Assembly: GCF_900231165.1 (NCBI RefSeq)
Contig: NZ_LT960614.1
Coordinates: 1,672,550 to 1,736,549 of the forward strand
From: Hartmannibacter diazotrophicus
GTDB lineage: Bacteria > Pseudomonadota > Alphaproteobacteria > Rhizobiales > Pleomorphomonadaceae
Length of the DNA: 64,000 nucleotides
Direction of reading: 5' to 3'
Within the stretch, counting starts at the first letter, position 1; every line of letters starts with the position of its first letter. A model generated the notes under the pieces. It was given only the letters and a program-made list of their open reading frames with translations, ran no database searches and was not told the origin of the DNA. Position numbers and translations under genes: made by a program. Of this stretch, positions 51,473 through 62,639 are shown in pieces.

Positions 51473-53019
51473 GGCGTCCCGCCTTCGGATGGCGCCGTCC
51501 CGGTGAGCCGGGCGCAAAGCTCCCGAACCGCCGCAAGGAAGGCGGCACGGCATTCGTCATCGAGCAGACCGGAGGTCGTCACCCGGCTGACTGCTTCGCC
51601 CGCATGCGCGTCAAGGAAGCTCGGCAGCGAGCGCCGCAGGGCGTTGATCGCGGCAATCGGCAACGGGTCCAGAAGACCCTCGCCGAGACCGGCGAGCAGG
51701 GCTACCTGGTCGACGAGGCGCAGGCTGGCAAAGCGCGGCTGGGTCAGGAGGGCCCGGATCCGCTGGCCGCGCGCGATCTGCGCCTTGACGCGCGTGTCGG
51801 ACAGGCCGCCGAAGCGGGTGAACATCTCCAGCTCCAGAAACTGGGAATAGTCGAGCCGTACGCGGCCGGACACATCGCGCAGCGCCTTTTTCTGGGCCTT
51901 GCCGCCGACACGGCTGACGGATAGGCCGACGTCCACCGCCGGTCTCTGGTTGGCGGCGAAGAGATCGGCCGAGAGCACGATCTGCCCGTCGGTGATGGAG
52001 ATGAGATTGGTCGGGATATAGGCGGACAGGTTTGCGGCGTCGGTCTCGGCAATTGGCAGGGCGGTCAGCGATCCGCCGCCGCGCTCCGGCGAGAGCCTGG
52101 CCGCGCGCTCCAGCAGCCGCGCATGAAGATAGAAGATGTCGCCGGGATAAGCCTCGCGGCCCGGCGGCTCATTGGTGAGCAGCGCCAGCTCCCGGTGCGT
52201 TGCCGCGTGCTTGCTCAGATCGTCGACGATGATGAGCGCGTCCTGGCCCCGGTCGCGGAAATATTCGGCCATGGTGAAACCGGCGAAAGGCGCCATCCAT
52301 TGCAGGCCCGGAGCGCTGGCCGCCTGCGCCACCACGAAGATGCAGCGTTCGGGCGCGCCATGCGCCTGAACGGCTTCGATCACCCGGTCGACGGCGGTCG
52401 CGCGTTGGCCGACGGCGACATAGACGCAGACGACGTCGGTCGATTTCTGGTTGATCATTGCCTCGACGGCGATCGACGTCTTGCCGGTGGCCCGGTCGCC
52501 GACGATGAGTTCGCGCTGACCACGGCCGAGGGCAAAGAGGCTGTCGACGACGAGAACGCCGGTTTCCATGGGCTCGGAAACGAGGTCGCGCTCGATGATG
52601 GCAGGAGCCGGGCGCTCGATCGGCTCGAACTGACTTGCGGCGATAGCCTCGTCGCGGTCGAGCGGGCGGCCGAGCGGGTCGACGACCCGCCCGAGCAGTT
52701 CCGGGCCGACGGGCACGTGCAGGACATGGCCGCTCGCCGTTACGCTGGAGCCGGCGCCAACGTTCACGCCCTCGTCGAGCAGCACGACGGACATCGTTGC
52801 CCGGTCGAGGGAAAGGACGAAGCCGGAAACATCATTCTCGAAAGTCAGTACCTCGCCGAGTTTGGCCTCGGGCAGGCCGGATACGGTGGCAATGCCGTCG
52901 CCGATCTGCTCCACCCGGCCGACGCTTGCCGCCGACGAGCCGAGGGTGATCGAATCGAGGCGTTCGAGCTTGCGGTCGAGCCAGTCGCTGTCGACGCCGA
53001 CGGGCGCGGGATCGCTCAT
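51469..53019 (-). CDS. atpA: N-type ATP synthase alpha subunit
   Basis: A non-catalytic nucleotide-binding subunit of 516 aa. It shows the P-loop GDRATGKTS, the QKST...[14 protein letters not shown] segment, [20 protein letters not shown] and [23 protein letters not shown]. The alpha-type substitution GDRATGKT (Gln in standard enzymes: GDRQTGKT) is a mark of the N-type. The ATG overlaps the atpF stop by 4 bases. Confidence 0.95.
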   Translation of the reverse strand: MSDPAPVGVDSDWLDRKLERLDSITLGSSAASVGRVEQIGDGIATVSGLPEAKLGEVLTFENDVSGFVLSLDRATMSVVLLDEGVNVGAGSSVTASGHVLHVPVGPELLGRVVDPLGRPLDRDEAIAASQFEPIERPAPAIIERDLVSEPMETGVLVVDSLFALGRGQRELIVGDRATGKTSIAVEAMINQKSTDVVCVYVAVGQRATAVDRVIEAVQAHGAPERCIFVVAQAASAPGLQWMAPFAGFTMAEYFRDRGQDALIIVDDLSKHAATHRELALLTNEPPGREAYPGDIFYLHARLLERAARLSPERGGGSLTALPIAETDAANLSAYIPTNLISITDGQIVLSADLFAANQRPAVDVGLSVSRVGGKAQKKALRDVSGRVRLDYSQFLELEMFTRFGGLSDTRVKAQIARGQRIRALLTQPRFASLRLVDQVALLAGLGEGLLDPLPIAAINALRRSLPSFLDAHAGEAVSRVTTSGLLDDECRAAFLAAVRELCARLTGTAPSEGGTP

Positions 53020-53765
53020 CTTGTCTCGGCCTCCTGGTCCTGGAATTCGGCGAGAATCCTGTCCAGATCGCCCCTGAGGCTGTTGCGGATCACGGCGTGC
53101 TGCGCCTCGACCTCAAGCCCGGCGATGACATCGGGATCGACGACCGGATCGAGAGCGGGCGCATGGCCGAGCACCTCGCCAATTGCCGCAGTGATTGCCG
53201 CCGTCTCCTCCTCGGTGAGCGGCCGGGCAACATGCAGCCGGAGCGGCGCATCCATGCCTGCAAGGTCGGCCCGGGTAGTTTCGGGCAGTTCGGCAATCGC
53301 TTTCGCAAGTCCTTCGGCAAAGCCCGTGACTTTCGAGGCGTCGGGCAGGCGCGACACCAGACGCCGCGCAATGGCAACGGCAAGCTGCGTCGCCTGCCGG
53401 GAGACCTCCTTGGCCGCCTCCTGCTTCTGGCGGTCGATGATGCTGGCGGCGGCCGACCGCATGTCTTCGATCTCGGCTTCAGCCTTGGCGACTAGGCTTT
53501 GGCGAGCCTCGTCGGCGTCCTGCCTCGAAGCGGCCAGCAGGCGCTCGTGCTCGGCGGCAAGGTTGCTCCGCTCCGCTGCGATGGCCGTCCTGTCCGCCTC
53601 CGCCGCCTGCTTGAGCGCTTCAGCTTCCTCAACGATTTTTCGCGCGGCAGCCTGCCGGTCCGCAATCACCTTCGCGACTGGCTTGAACAGGAATCGGGAC
53701 AGAATCCAGATGAGGATGAGCGCATTGATAAGCTGAAGCGCGAGGGTCCACCAGTCGATCTGCAT
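53016..53765 (-). CDS. atpF: N-type ATP synthase b subunit with delta-like C terminus
   Basis: A stator subunit of 249 aa, much longer than the usual b (about 160). An N-terminal helix (about 5-25) with the b-type motif [16 protein letters not shown] is followed by a long coiled coil to about residue 140. The last 100 residues look like the C-terminal part of a delta subunit ([42 protein letters not shown]). No separate delta gene is present in the operon, so this chain probably serves both roles. Confidence 0.9.
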   Translation of the reverse strand: MQIDWWTLALQLINALILIWILSRFLFKPVAKVIADRQAAARKIVEEAEALKQAAEADRTAIAAERSNLAAEHERLLAASRQDADEARQSLVAKAEAEIEDMRSAAASIIDRQKQEAAKEVSRQATQLAVAIARRLVSRLPDASKVTGFAEGLAKAIAELPETTRADLAGMDAPLRLHVARPLTEEETAAITAAIGEVLGHAPALDPVVDPDVIAGLEVEAQHAVIRNSLRGDLDRILAEFQDQEAETR

Positions 53766-53780
53766 CGGGCTTTACGCGCC

Positions 53781-54026
53781 TTATTGGACGAAGGGGTTGG
53801 CAAAAAGCAGCAGCAGCGCGACGACGAGACAGTAGATCGCAGTCGTCTCGATCATCGCGAGGCCGACGAAAAGCGTGCGCGAGATTGTGCCGGCCGCTTC
53901 CGGCTGGCGGGCGATGGCGTCCATCGCGGCCGCGACGGCACGTCCTTCCGCAAGAGCTGGCCCCAGCGCGCCGAAAGACACGGCAAAGGCGGCCGCGAGG
54001 ATGCTGGCGATGTCGATGACGTTCAT
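53781..54026 (-). CDS. atpE: N-type ATP synthase c subunit (rotor)
   Basis: A two-helix rotor protein of 81 aa. The loop is ARQPEA, and the ion-binding glutamate is E60 in [13 protein letters not shown] second glutamate, E27, lies in helix 1 (GPALAEGRA), so each hairpin holds two carboxylates. E60-T61 resembles Na+-type sites, but a related N-ATPase ring with two carboxylates (Burkholderia pseudomallei) was reported proton-specific, so the coupling ion is open. The ATG overlaps the atpB stop. Confidence 0.94.
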   Translation of the reverse strand: MNVIDIASILAAAFAVSFGALGPALAEGRAVAAAMDAIARQPEAAGTISRTLFVGLAMIETTAIYCLVVALLLLFANPFVQ

Positions 54027-54727
54027 GAAGGACTCCGGTCGGTTGAAGGGGAAGGGGCCTTGTGCGCCTCGCTGACGGCGGCGCCGATGAAGACCGTGGC
54101 AAGCACCGCGAAGATGTAGGCCTGGACGGCGCCGGTGAGCAGATCGAGCGCCATCAACGGGATCGGCACGAAAAGCCCGGCGAGCGACAGCACGATGGCG
54201 ATGATGAAGGCGCCGCTCATGACGTTGCCGAAGAGGCGGACGAGCAGCGAAAAGGTCCGCGTGAACTGCTCGATGATGTTGAGCGGGATCATGAACAGCG
54301 TCGGTTCGGCAAAGGTCTTGAGATAGCCCTTGAGCCCCGCCGTACGGATTCCGAAGGCGATGGAGGCGACAAAAACGATGAGCGCAAGGGCGGCGTCGGT
54401 TTCGAGGCGGGCGGTCGGCGGTTCGACGCCCGGAAGCAGCGACGACCAGTTGGCAATCAGGATGTAGAGGAAGATCGAGCCGATCAGCCCTCGAAACGGC
54501 GCCGGGTCGCTTTGCGTCGTGTCGCGGATCTGGCTGTCGACGACACTGACGAGAAGCTCAAGCACCGCCTGCATTCGCGAGGGGGCATCGAGCGAGAGAC
54601 GGCGCGTCAGCAGATAACTGCCCAAGCCGAATACGGCCATGATCGCCCAGGTCACGATGACCGGCTCGGTGATGATGGCCGGCCCGATCTGGAAGAGCGG
54701 CTTGATGGCAAGCGGCGAGTCGATCAT
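54023..54727 (-). CDS. atpB: N-type ATP synthase a subunit
   Basis: The membrane channel subunit of 234 aa, with about six helices. The essential arginine lies in [16 protein letters not shown], and GLKGYLKTF plus [11 protein letters not shown] are typical. [16 protein letters not shown] closes the protein. It overlaps atpR by 4 bases upstream and atpE by 4 bases downstream. Confidence 0.94.
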   Translation of the reverse strand: MIDSPLAIKPLFQIGPAIITEPVIVTWAIMAVFGLGSYLLTRRLSLDAPSRMQAVLELLVSVVDSQIRDTTQSDPAPFRGLIGSIFLYILIANWSSLLPGVEPPTARLETDAALALIVFVASIAFGIRTAGLKGYLKTFAEPTLFMIPLNIIEQFTRTFSLLVRLFGNVMSGAFIIAIVLSLAGLFVPIPLMALDLLTGAVQAYIFAVLATVFIGAAVSEAHKAPSPSTDRSPS

Positions 54728-55020
54728 GCCGTCGTTCCCCTCCGGCGCAGGACAATCATGCGCGCCACGGTGATGCCGATTGCCGAGGAAATGAGGGCGG
54801 TCGCGCCGAGCAGGGCCATCAGCACAAGCCCGCCGGCGAGCAGAAGAAAGCGCAACAGTTGCAGGACGAGCGCGCGTCCGGCACGCCCTTCGGCAAAACA
54901 GTCGACCGTCCAGGTGAGCGAACCGAAATAGGCCAGCCCGACAAGCAGCCCGAAGACGCCTCCTATCGCGAGGCCTGCGGCAAGCGGCAGTTCGGGCAGG
55001 ATTGCGGGCAGGGTCAGCAT
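54724..55020 (-). CDS. atpR: N-ATPase AtpR subunit
   Basis: A small membrane protein of 98 aa with three predicted helices. AtpR is found only in N-ATPase operons. Short conserved parts are GLLVGLAYFGSLTWTVD and the C-terminal basic end. In studied systems AtpR is thought to help assemble the c ring. It starts 13 bases after atpQ and overlaps atpB. Confidence 0.9.
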   Translation of the reverse strand: MLTLPAILPELPLAAGLAIGGVFGLLVGLAYFGSLTWTVDCFAEGRAGRALVLQLLRFLLLAGGLVLMALLGATALISSAIGITVARMIVLRRRGTTA

Positions 55021-55033
55021 TGTCGTGGGCTCC

Positions 55034-55320
55034 TCACGAGCGGTTCATCCAGCGCCAGCCGGACCAGAGCCCGACGGCGGCGCCGACCATGATCAAAGCG
55101 GCGGAAAAGGTGATGCCGCCATCGACGGCGACGTCGATCAGGTGGCCGATGTAGAGCCCGATGAGGATCGGCATGATCGTGATCCAGCCGAGCGCCCCGA
55201 TCTGGCCGAGCCGGGCGCCAAGGGACGGCTCCGGCGCCTCGATCCCGGCCTTGCGACGGGCGGCATCGCGCTCCGCCGCGCTCTCCACGGGATCGTGTTC
55301 CCTTGGTGCGTCCGGCTCGC

Positions 55321-55324
<4 letters not shown>
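55034..55324 (-). CDS. atpQ: N-ATPase AtpQ subunit (AtpI/AtpZ-like)
   Basis: A protein of 96 aa with a charged N-terminal half and two helices with a short loop (GWITIMPILIGLYIGHLIDVA and ALIMVGAAVGLWSGWRWM), the AtpI/AtpZ fold used by F-type operons for Mg2+ handling or c-ring assembly. The ATG at 55324 overlaps the atpC stop by 4 bases. Confidence 0.9.
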
Positions 55325-57245
<1,921 letters not shown>

Positions 57246-57282
57246 TCATCGAGGCTGCCGTCATCCGGCTGATAGTTGACGA

Positions 57283-57288
57283 ATGATA
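57283..57288 (-). promoter_or_regulatory. Probable -10 of the atp operon
   Basis: TATCAT on the minus strand, 21 bases from the near edge of the FNR-type box. The implied transcription start is about 57276, giving a 55-base leader to the atpD ATG at 57221. Confidence 0.5.
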
Positions 57289-57309
57289 GGAGATTTCAAA
57301 GCGGATGCA

Positions 57310-57323
57310 TTGATTTCGATCAT
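57310..57323. promoter_or_regulatory. FNR/FixK-type box between atpD and the MaoC-FabI gene
   Basis: TTGATTTCGATCAT matches the FNR consensus TTGAT-N4-ATCAA at nine of ten positions. With the -10 at 57288-57283 the centre lies about 41 bases upstream of the atp start site, the class II activation position. For the divergent MaoC-FabI gene no -10 was found at the same distance; a TATATT (57337-57342) lies closer. Confidence 0.6.
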
Positions 57324-57429
57324 AAGGAAACCGACCTATATTGCGCTGCATCAAGGCGCCTTGTGCGGTGCGCTGCTAATGCGGCCCGGCTCATCCTCTC
57401 GCGATCCTCCCCCAGGAAAGGATGCCTTC

Positions 57430-58740
57430 ATGACCAATTCGACGCCGCAAAGCCTGATCATCGAAAACCGGACCTTCGACGAGATCAAGCTCGGCGACAA
57501 CGCCTCGATCTCCCGCACCATCTCGGCCGAGGACATTCAGCTTTTTGCCGTGGTCTCCGGCGACGTCAATCCGGCCCATCTCGACCCGGAGTATGCCGAA
57601 ACGGACATGTTTCATCGGGTGATCGCCCACGGCATGCTGGGCGCGGGTCTGATCTCCAGCGTCCTCGGCACCATCCTGCCCGGCCCGGGCACGATCTACC
57701 TCGGCCAGGACCTGAAATTCCTCGCCCCGGTCGACATCGGCGATACGATCACCGCCACCGTGACGGTCACCGGCAGGGACGGTGACAAGGGCGACCTCGT
57801 GCTCGACTGCCTGTGCACCAACCAGAAAGGCAGGACGGTCATCGCCGGCACGGCGCATGTGCGTGCGCCGAAGGAGAAGATCAGGCGGCCCCGCGTCGAT
57901 CTGCCGACCGTGCGCCTCGACAACGGCGATCTGAAGCCGCCGACGATTCTCTCCTCGCCGGCTCAGGCGCGGCCCGTTGTCGATCTGAGAGGCAAGCGCG
58001 GTCTTGTGATCGGCATTGCCAACGACAAGAGCATCGCCGCCGGCTGCTCGGAGGTTTTCTACCGTGCCGGAGCGCGTCTGGCTGCCACCTATCTGAACGA
58101 GAAGGCCGAGCCTTTCGTGCGTCCCGTCACGGACCGGCTCGGCTGCGAACTGGTGATGCCCTGCGACGTTCGGCAGCCGGGGCAACTCGAGGCGGTCTTC
58201 GAGAGGATCGAACGGGAATGGGGCGGCCTCGACTTCCTCGTCCATTCCATCGCCTTCGCCTCAAAGGAAGACCTGCACGGGCGCGTGGTGGACGCCAGCG
58301 CTGATGGCTTCGCGCTTGCGATGGACGTCTCCTGCCATTCCTTCATCCGCATGGCGCATCTGGCCGAGCCGCTGATGAAGGATGGCGGCACGCTGCTGGC
58401 CATGACCTTCTATGGATCCGAACGGGTGGTCGATCACTACAATCTCATGGGGCCGGTCAAGGCGGCGCTGGAGAGTTCGGTAAAGTATCTGGCGGCCGAA
58501 CTCGGCCCGAAAGGCATTCGCGCCCATGCCATTTCGCCGGGGCCGATCCGCACCCGGGCGGCAAGCGGCATCGACCGTTTCGACGCGCTGATGGAGGCGG
58601 CAGCGGCCAGAGCCCCCGAACGCTTGCTTATCGATATCAGCGATGTCGGCAACCTCGCCGCCTTCCTTGTCAGCGATTCCGCCCGGCACATGACGGGCAC
58701 CATCATTCCGGTGGATGGCGGTGCCCATCTGATGGCCTGA
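57430..58740 (+). CDS. Fusion of (R)-enoyl-CoA hydratase (MaoC) and FabI-like enoyl reductase
   Basis: A protein of 436 aa made of two enzymes. Residues 10-150: MaoC/PhaJ hydratase with the catalytic pair D45 and H50 in SGDVNPAHLDPEYA and with IAHGMLGAGLIS. Residues 185-436: an enoyl-ACP-reductase-like SDR with GIANDKSIA (195-203), HSIAFASKEDLHG, and YNLMGPVK (Y337, K344). The linker (APKEKIRRPRVDLPTVRL) is the one that, in relatives, leads into a phosphotransacetylase domain. It may supply or drain (R)-3-hydroxyacyl units for PHA. The AGGAAAGGA site supports the ATG. Confidence 0.88.
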   Translation: MTNSTPQSLIIENRTFDEIKLGDNASISRTISAEDIQLFAVVSGDVNPAHLDPEYAETDMFHRVIAHGMLGAGLISSVLGTILPGPGTIYLGQDLKFLAPVDIGDTITATVTVTGRDGDKGDLVLDCLCTNQKGRTVIAGTAHVRAPKEKIRRPRVDLPTVRLDNGDLKPPTILSSPAQARPVVDLRGKRGLVIGIANDKSIAAGCSEVFYRAGARLAATYLNEKAEPFVRPVTDRLGCELVMPCDVRQPGQLEAVFERIEREWGGLDFLVHSIAFASKEDLHGRVVDASADGFALAMDVSCHSFIRMAHLAEPLMKDGGTLLAMTFYGSERVVDHYNLMGPVKAALESSVKYLAAELGPKGIRAHAISPGPIRTRAASGIDRFDALMEAAAARAPERLLIDISDVGNLAAFLVSDSARHMTGTIIPVDGGAHLMA

Positions 58741-58817
58741 GGCGTCGGGTTTAAAACCGTGCCGACCACGGACAGCGAACTGTGAGGCAAGGCGCCCCAC
58801 AGTCTGCCGTTGATCCG

Positions 58818-59816
58818 TCAAAAGCTGTTGCGGCTCTCGCTCCTCGGATCGTCTTTCGCCTGATGCGGATCATAGATGCCGCCTCGGGCGGTTCTCCGCC
58901 ATGGTCGGGCGGGATGGGCCGGGTCGATCTCGACAGTCGCAACGGCAAGCGACGGCGTGCCGTCGCAGCGACACTGCGCGGCCCATGAACCGTCCGGCGC
59001 CGCGATCCCCGACGGGGCAACCCGGCTTTGCGGCGCGTGGGCGGAAAAGCTCACCCAACACCAACAGCTTGCCGCATGGCCCAACGCCTCGGCCGCGAAG
59101 GCGGACGCGTTGACCGTCGACTCGCCTGTCGTCGAAAACAGCATGCAATCGACGTTGAGCCGCTCGTATTCGAGGAAGATTTCGGGAAAGTGCGTTTCCA
59201 TGCCGAGCGCGCAGCCGAAACGGACGCCGTCGACCTCGAATGTCACCGGCATCAGGCCCGGCGAATACATGTACGAGACTTTCGTGTTCGACAGCATGCG
59301 TTCGTCGTAGCGCGTGACCAGCTCGCCGAGATCGGACAGGACATAGAGGCTGTTGTGCGGACGGTGCGGCGGGGTGAGCCGATGCACCGACCCGAGGACT
59401 GCCCAGAGCCCGAGATCGCGCGCCAGCCTCCGTGTCGTGTCCAGTTCTTCGCGCAGAACGGCCCATTCGAACCGGTCCCAGTCCGAAGGGCCGATGTCAC
59501 GTGGGCCCTGGCTGGACATGATGCGCTTGTTGGGTGAGCAGGTCGCGCCTTCGGGAAAGTGCACCAGCCTTGCCCCGGCATCATGCGCCTCACGCATCAT
59601 GCACCGGATTTCGCATCCGCTGGCCCGAAGACCGTCAACGTCGCGGGGATCGTTGAAGAGCGTCGTTTGCGCAACGGCAATCCGGATCGATCTGGCACCC
59701 GGATCGGTTCTTTGAGGCAAGCTCTGGCGAATGTGCCGGAGGGCGGATGTGTAGGATTCGCCGGTCTTGGCGGCGCGGGCGCGAACGCGCTGCTTGAGAT
59801 TTCGATTTCGTGTCAT
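58818..59816 (-). CDS. Nitrilase-fold protein with altered catalytic residues
   Basis: A protein of 332 aa of the carbon-nitrogen hydrolase fold. A basic N-terminal segment of about 30 residues (RARAAKTGESYTSALRHIR) precedes the domain. The catalytic glutamate is kept (FPEG, E89), but the lysine position of the YxK motif reads E172 (YDERML), and the nucleophile position before THFPE is G205 (GMETHFPE). Catalysis by the standard Glu-Lys-Cys triad is therefore doubtful, though C202 is nearby. It may be a binding protein or use other residues. It is convergent with the MaoC-FabI gene. Confidence 0.75.
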   Translation of the reverse strand: MTRNRNLKQRVRARAAKTGESYTSALRHIRQSLPQRTDPGARSIRIAVAQTTLFNDPRDVDGLRASGCEIRCMMREAHDAGARLVHFPEGATCSPNKRIMSSQGPRDIGPSDWDRFEWAVLREELDTTRRLARDLGLWAVLGSVHRLTPPHRPHNSLYVLSDLGELVTRYDERMLSNTKVSYMYSPGLMPVTFEVDGVRFGCALGMETHFPEIFLEYERLNVDCMLFSTTGESTVNASAFAAEALGHAASCWCWVSFSAHAPQSRVAPSGIAAPDGSWAAQCRCDGTPSLAVATVEIDPAHPARPWRRTARGGIYDPHQAKDDPRSESRNSF

Positions 59817-60031
59817 GGTCAGGCCTTCCACGTCCCGGACACGAGTTCCCCAGCAACCATGCCCGAAACGGTCGGACCACAACGGCGACCCGAGACCAAA
59901 GTCCCTTTGCCTCCGTGAAAGACCATGCTGGGGAAGGCCTCGGGAGGTTCGGCGTGGGTCACGCCAGATCACGAGATTGCCGGCCACGTCCAGATTCGTC
60001 AACGCCCTGACGCGACGCTGCGCCCGCCGCC

Positions 60032-61876
60032 TTATTGCTGGAGAACATAGGATCCGGGTGCATCCTGCAGCGGCGGCAGGCCCTTGTCCTGTGCACCCAT
60101 CGTCGGCGGTGCGATCTGCCCGTCGGAAGAACGGGCCGCGAGCCAGTCGGCCCAGGCCGGCCACCACGATCCCTCGTGGACCGGACTGATCTCCAGCCAT
60201 TCGTCGGCGCTGTGGTGAAGGTCGTCCGCCTTCATCTCGGCCATGTGGAAATGGCGGTGCGGATGGCCCGGCTCGCTGACGATGCCGGCATTGTGGCCGC
60301 CGCTCGTCAGCACGAAGGTGATGTCGGTCTCGGTCAGGTAATGGATCTTGTAGACCGAGCGCCACGGCGCGACATGATCGCGCTCCGTGCCGACGCAGAA
60401 GACCGGGGCGCGGATGTTCTGCAGGGCGATCCGGCGGCCGTTGACCTCGTAGCGCCCCGACGCCAGGTCGTTGGAGAGGAAGAGCTTGCGCAGATACTCC
60501 GAATGCATCCGGTAGGGCATGCGTGTGGCATCGGCGTTCCAGGCCATCAGGTCGTTCATCGGCGTGCGCTCGCCCATCATGTAGTCGTGGACGATGCGCG
60601 ACCAGACGAGGTCGTTGGAGCGCAAGAGCTGGAAGGCACCGGCCATCTGGCTGGAGTCGAGCGTGCCATGCTCCCACATCATGCTTTCCAGGAATTGCAC
60701 CTGGCTGTCGTCGATGAAGAGCTGCAACTCGCCCGGTTCGGTGAAGTCGGTCTGGGCGGCAAAGAGCGTCATCGAGGCAAGCCGGTCGTCGCCGACTTCG
60801 GCCATCGCGGCGGCGGCGATGGAAAGCAGCGTGCCGCCGAGGCAGTAGCCGGCGGCGTGGACCTTCCGGTCGGGGACGATCCGGCCGATGGCGTCGATGG
60901 CCGCCATCACGCCCAGACGCCGGTAGTCCTCCAGCGACAGCTCCCGATCTTCCTCGGTGACATTGCGCCAGGATATGCAGAAGACCGTGTGGCCGCGGCT
61001 GACGAGATAGCGGACAAGCGAATTTTCCGGAGAAAGATCAAGAATATAATACTTCATGATCCAGGCCGGGACGATCAGCACCGGCTCGGCGTGAACCGTC
61101 TTGGTCGTCGGTTCATACTGGATGAGTTCCATGAGGTGATTGCGGTAGACGACCTTGCCGGGCGTCACGGCGACCGTCTCGCCGACCTTGAAGCCCTCGC
61201 TTCCGACCGGCTGTTCCTTGAGAAGAACACGGCTCGCATCCTCAATGAAGTTGCGCATGCCGTCGACGAGATTGAGGCCGCCCTTTTCCATCGTCCGCTG
61301 CATCACGTCGGGATTGGTGAAGGGGTTGTTGCTGGGCGACAGCATGTCCAGCCACTGGCGCGCGGCGAAGGCGACGACGTCCTCGTGGTGGGGCGCGACA
61401 CCCGGCACGCCGGTTGTCGCCTTGTGCCACCATTGCTGCGTCAGCAGAAAGGCCTGCATGTAGGACCGGTAGGGCTGCCCTCTCCACGCGGGGCTGTCGA
61501 AGCGATGATCGCTGGGCAGGGGGCAGATGCAGTCCGGGGCATTCGGATTGATCGCCGTCTCCACAAGATGCGTGGCAAGGCGCCGGCACTTGCGAAGGGT
61601 CTTGGTCGCGAGTTCGGCCTGCTTGCCAGGCGCCGCGGCAAGATGGATGCTCCAGTCGGCGAAAGCCAGCATCAGGGCCGCGGGCGAGAGCCCGAAGGTC
61701 GCCCGGGCGACGGCTGCGCTCGCGAAGTGGTCGAGCGTCCGGAACCCGCCGTCGATGTCCGGATTGTCAGTCCCGTCCACCCCGATGGTGGAGACCGGCG
61801 AATGATGGTGTTCAACGAGTTTCACCGTGGCGACAGGCTTGGTCTCCACGGGCACGACGGATTGGGCACTCATCAT
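60032..61876 (-). CDS. phaC: Class I poly(3-hydroxyalkanoate) synthase
   Basis: A polymerase of 614 aa that links (R)-3-hydroxyacyl-CoA into storage polyester at the granule surface. It has the N-terminal PhaC domain (about 90-260, with LLTQQWWHKA and NPFTNPDVMQ) and the alpha/beta hydrolase core with the nucleophile in GYCLGG (about C344), VFCISWRN, the acidic residue in ERDHVAPW and the histidine in SGGHNAGIV. The C-terminal GSWWPAWADWL is typical. The start at 61876 (tandem ATG) has AGAGG 9 bases upstream. Confidence 0.95.
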   Translation of the reverse strand: MMSAQSVVPVETKPVATVKLVEHHHSPVSTIGVDGTDNPDIDGGFRTLDHFASAAVARATFGLSPAALMLAFADWSIHLAAAPGKQAELATKTLRKCRRLATHLVETAINPNAPDCICPLPSDHRFDSPAWRGQPYRSYMQAFLLTQQWWHKATTGVPGVAPHHEDVVAFAARQWLDMLSPSNNPFTNPDVMQRTMEKGGLNLVDGMRNFIEDASRVLLKEQPVGSEGFKVGETVAVTPGKVVYRNHLMELIQYEPTTKTVHAEPVLIVPAWIMKYYILDLSPENSLVRYLVSRGHTVFCISWRNVTEEDRELSLEDYRRLGVMAAIDAIGRIVPDRKVHAAGYCLGGTLLSIAAAAMAEVGDDRLASMTLFAAQTDFTEPGELQLFIDDSQVQFLESMMWEHGTLDSSQMAGAFQLLRSNDLVWSRIVHDYMMGERTPMNDLMAWNADATRMPYRMHSEYLRKLFLSNDLASGRYEVNGRRIALQNIRAPVFCVGTERDHVAPWRSVYKIHYLTETDITFVLTSGGHNAGIVSEPGHPHRHFHMAEMKADDLHHSADEWLEISPVHEGSWWPAWADWLAARSSDGQIAPPTMGAQDKGLPPLQDAPGSYVLQQ

Positions 61877-61908
61877 TGAACCTCTGCAAGCGGCAAGGAC
61901 TGACAACA

Positions 61909-61914
61909 ATCCTA
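61909..61914 (-). promoter_or_regulatory. Probable -10 of phaC
   Basis: TAGGAT on the minus strand, exactly 22 bases from the FixK-type box. It implies a transcription start near 61902 and a leader of about 26 bases. Confidence 0.45.
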
Positions 61915-61936
61915 GTGAGTTCGCTGCGGTGCGGCA

Positions 61937-61950
61937 TTGATCCGGCGCAA
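61937..61950. promoter_or_regulatory. FNR/FixK-type box between phaC and mgtC
   Basis: TTGATCCGGCGCAA is an exact FixK/FnrL site (TTGA-N6-GCAA). On the minus side TAGGAT (phaC) and on the plus side AATAAT at 61973-61978 (mgtC) each lie 22 bases from the box edge, which places the box at -41.5 for both divergent genes. Confidence 0.65.
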
Positions 61951-62046
61951 ACGAGCAATGGCAGGGCCATGGAATAATAGCTTTCTGTGGCAGGCGCGCG
62001 TCAGCCGGTGCAGGCGGCGATCGGGGCGGGAGTTGGGAACAGGCTT

Positions 62047-62613
62047 ATGCAGGACATTTGGGCTGACATCACCCATCCGACCTTCCTTCCCGTGGCGGTC
62101 GCCGCCTGCCGCATGGTGCTGGCGGTCGTGCTTGGGTCCATCCTGGGTCTGGAGAGGGAGCGCCACAGGCTCTCCGCCGGATTGCGGACGCATATCCTCA
62201 TTGCACTGGCGTCAGCGACGGCGGCCATGGTGATGATCGAAATCGGCCACCTTCCCGCCTTCGCGACAGACGCCTTTCGTCTGGATGCGGGCAGGCTCAT
62301 CGGTGCTGTCGTTTCGGGCGTGGCGTTCCTTGCGGCCGGCCTCATCATCTATTCGAAAGGCCATGTCTTCGGCCTCACGACCGGGGCCGGCATGTGGCTC
62401 GCGGCGATCATCGGCCTCGCCGTGGGGCTTGGCCTTTACGTTATCGCCATCATGGCGACGGGGCTTGGCTACGCCGTGCTGGGTGTGTTGCGCATGGTCG
62501 AAGCCCGCCTCGACCGCCACGATACGGAATTGCAGGAGAAAACGCTGAAAGGCTCCCATCGAGGGCGCTCGGCGGGCCATCGGCCGCCGAGCCGGCCGAC
62601 CCCGGAGGAATAA
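62047..62613 (+). CDS. MgtC/SapB-family membrane protein
   Basis: A protein of 188 aa with four or five helices. The MgtC signature is clear: GSILGLERERHRLSAGLRTHILIALASA, RLIGAVVSGVAFLAAGLII, GLTTGAGMWLAAIIGLAVG. The soluble C-terminal domain of virulence-type MgtC is absent; instead there is a short charged tail. In pathogens MgtC lowers F-type ATP synthase activity and helps survival in low Mg2+ or acid; here it lies in the block that encodes the second ATPase. Confidence 0.9.
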   Translation: MQDIWADITHPTFLPVAVAACRMVLAVVLGSILGLERERHRLSAGLRTHILIALASATAAMVMIEIGHLPAFATDAFRLDAGRLIGAVVSGVAFLAAGLIIYSKGHVFGLTTGAGMWLAAIIGLAVGLGLYVIAIMATGLGYAVLGVLRMVEARLDRHDTELQEKTLKGSHRGRSAGHRPPSRPTPEE

Positions 62614-62639
62614 GGCCGGTCGCCAAGCGTATGTCGTCG

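Noticed and set aside
57297-57432. An upstream in-frame start at 57283 for the MaoC-FabI gene
   Set aside because: The extra 49 residues would cover the promoter and FNR box. The ATG at 57430 has a good ribosome site and gives the normal hydratase start.
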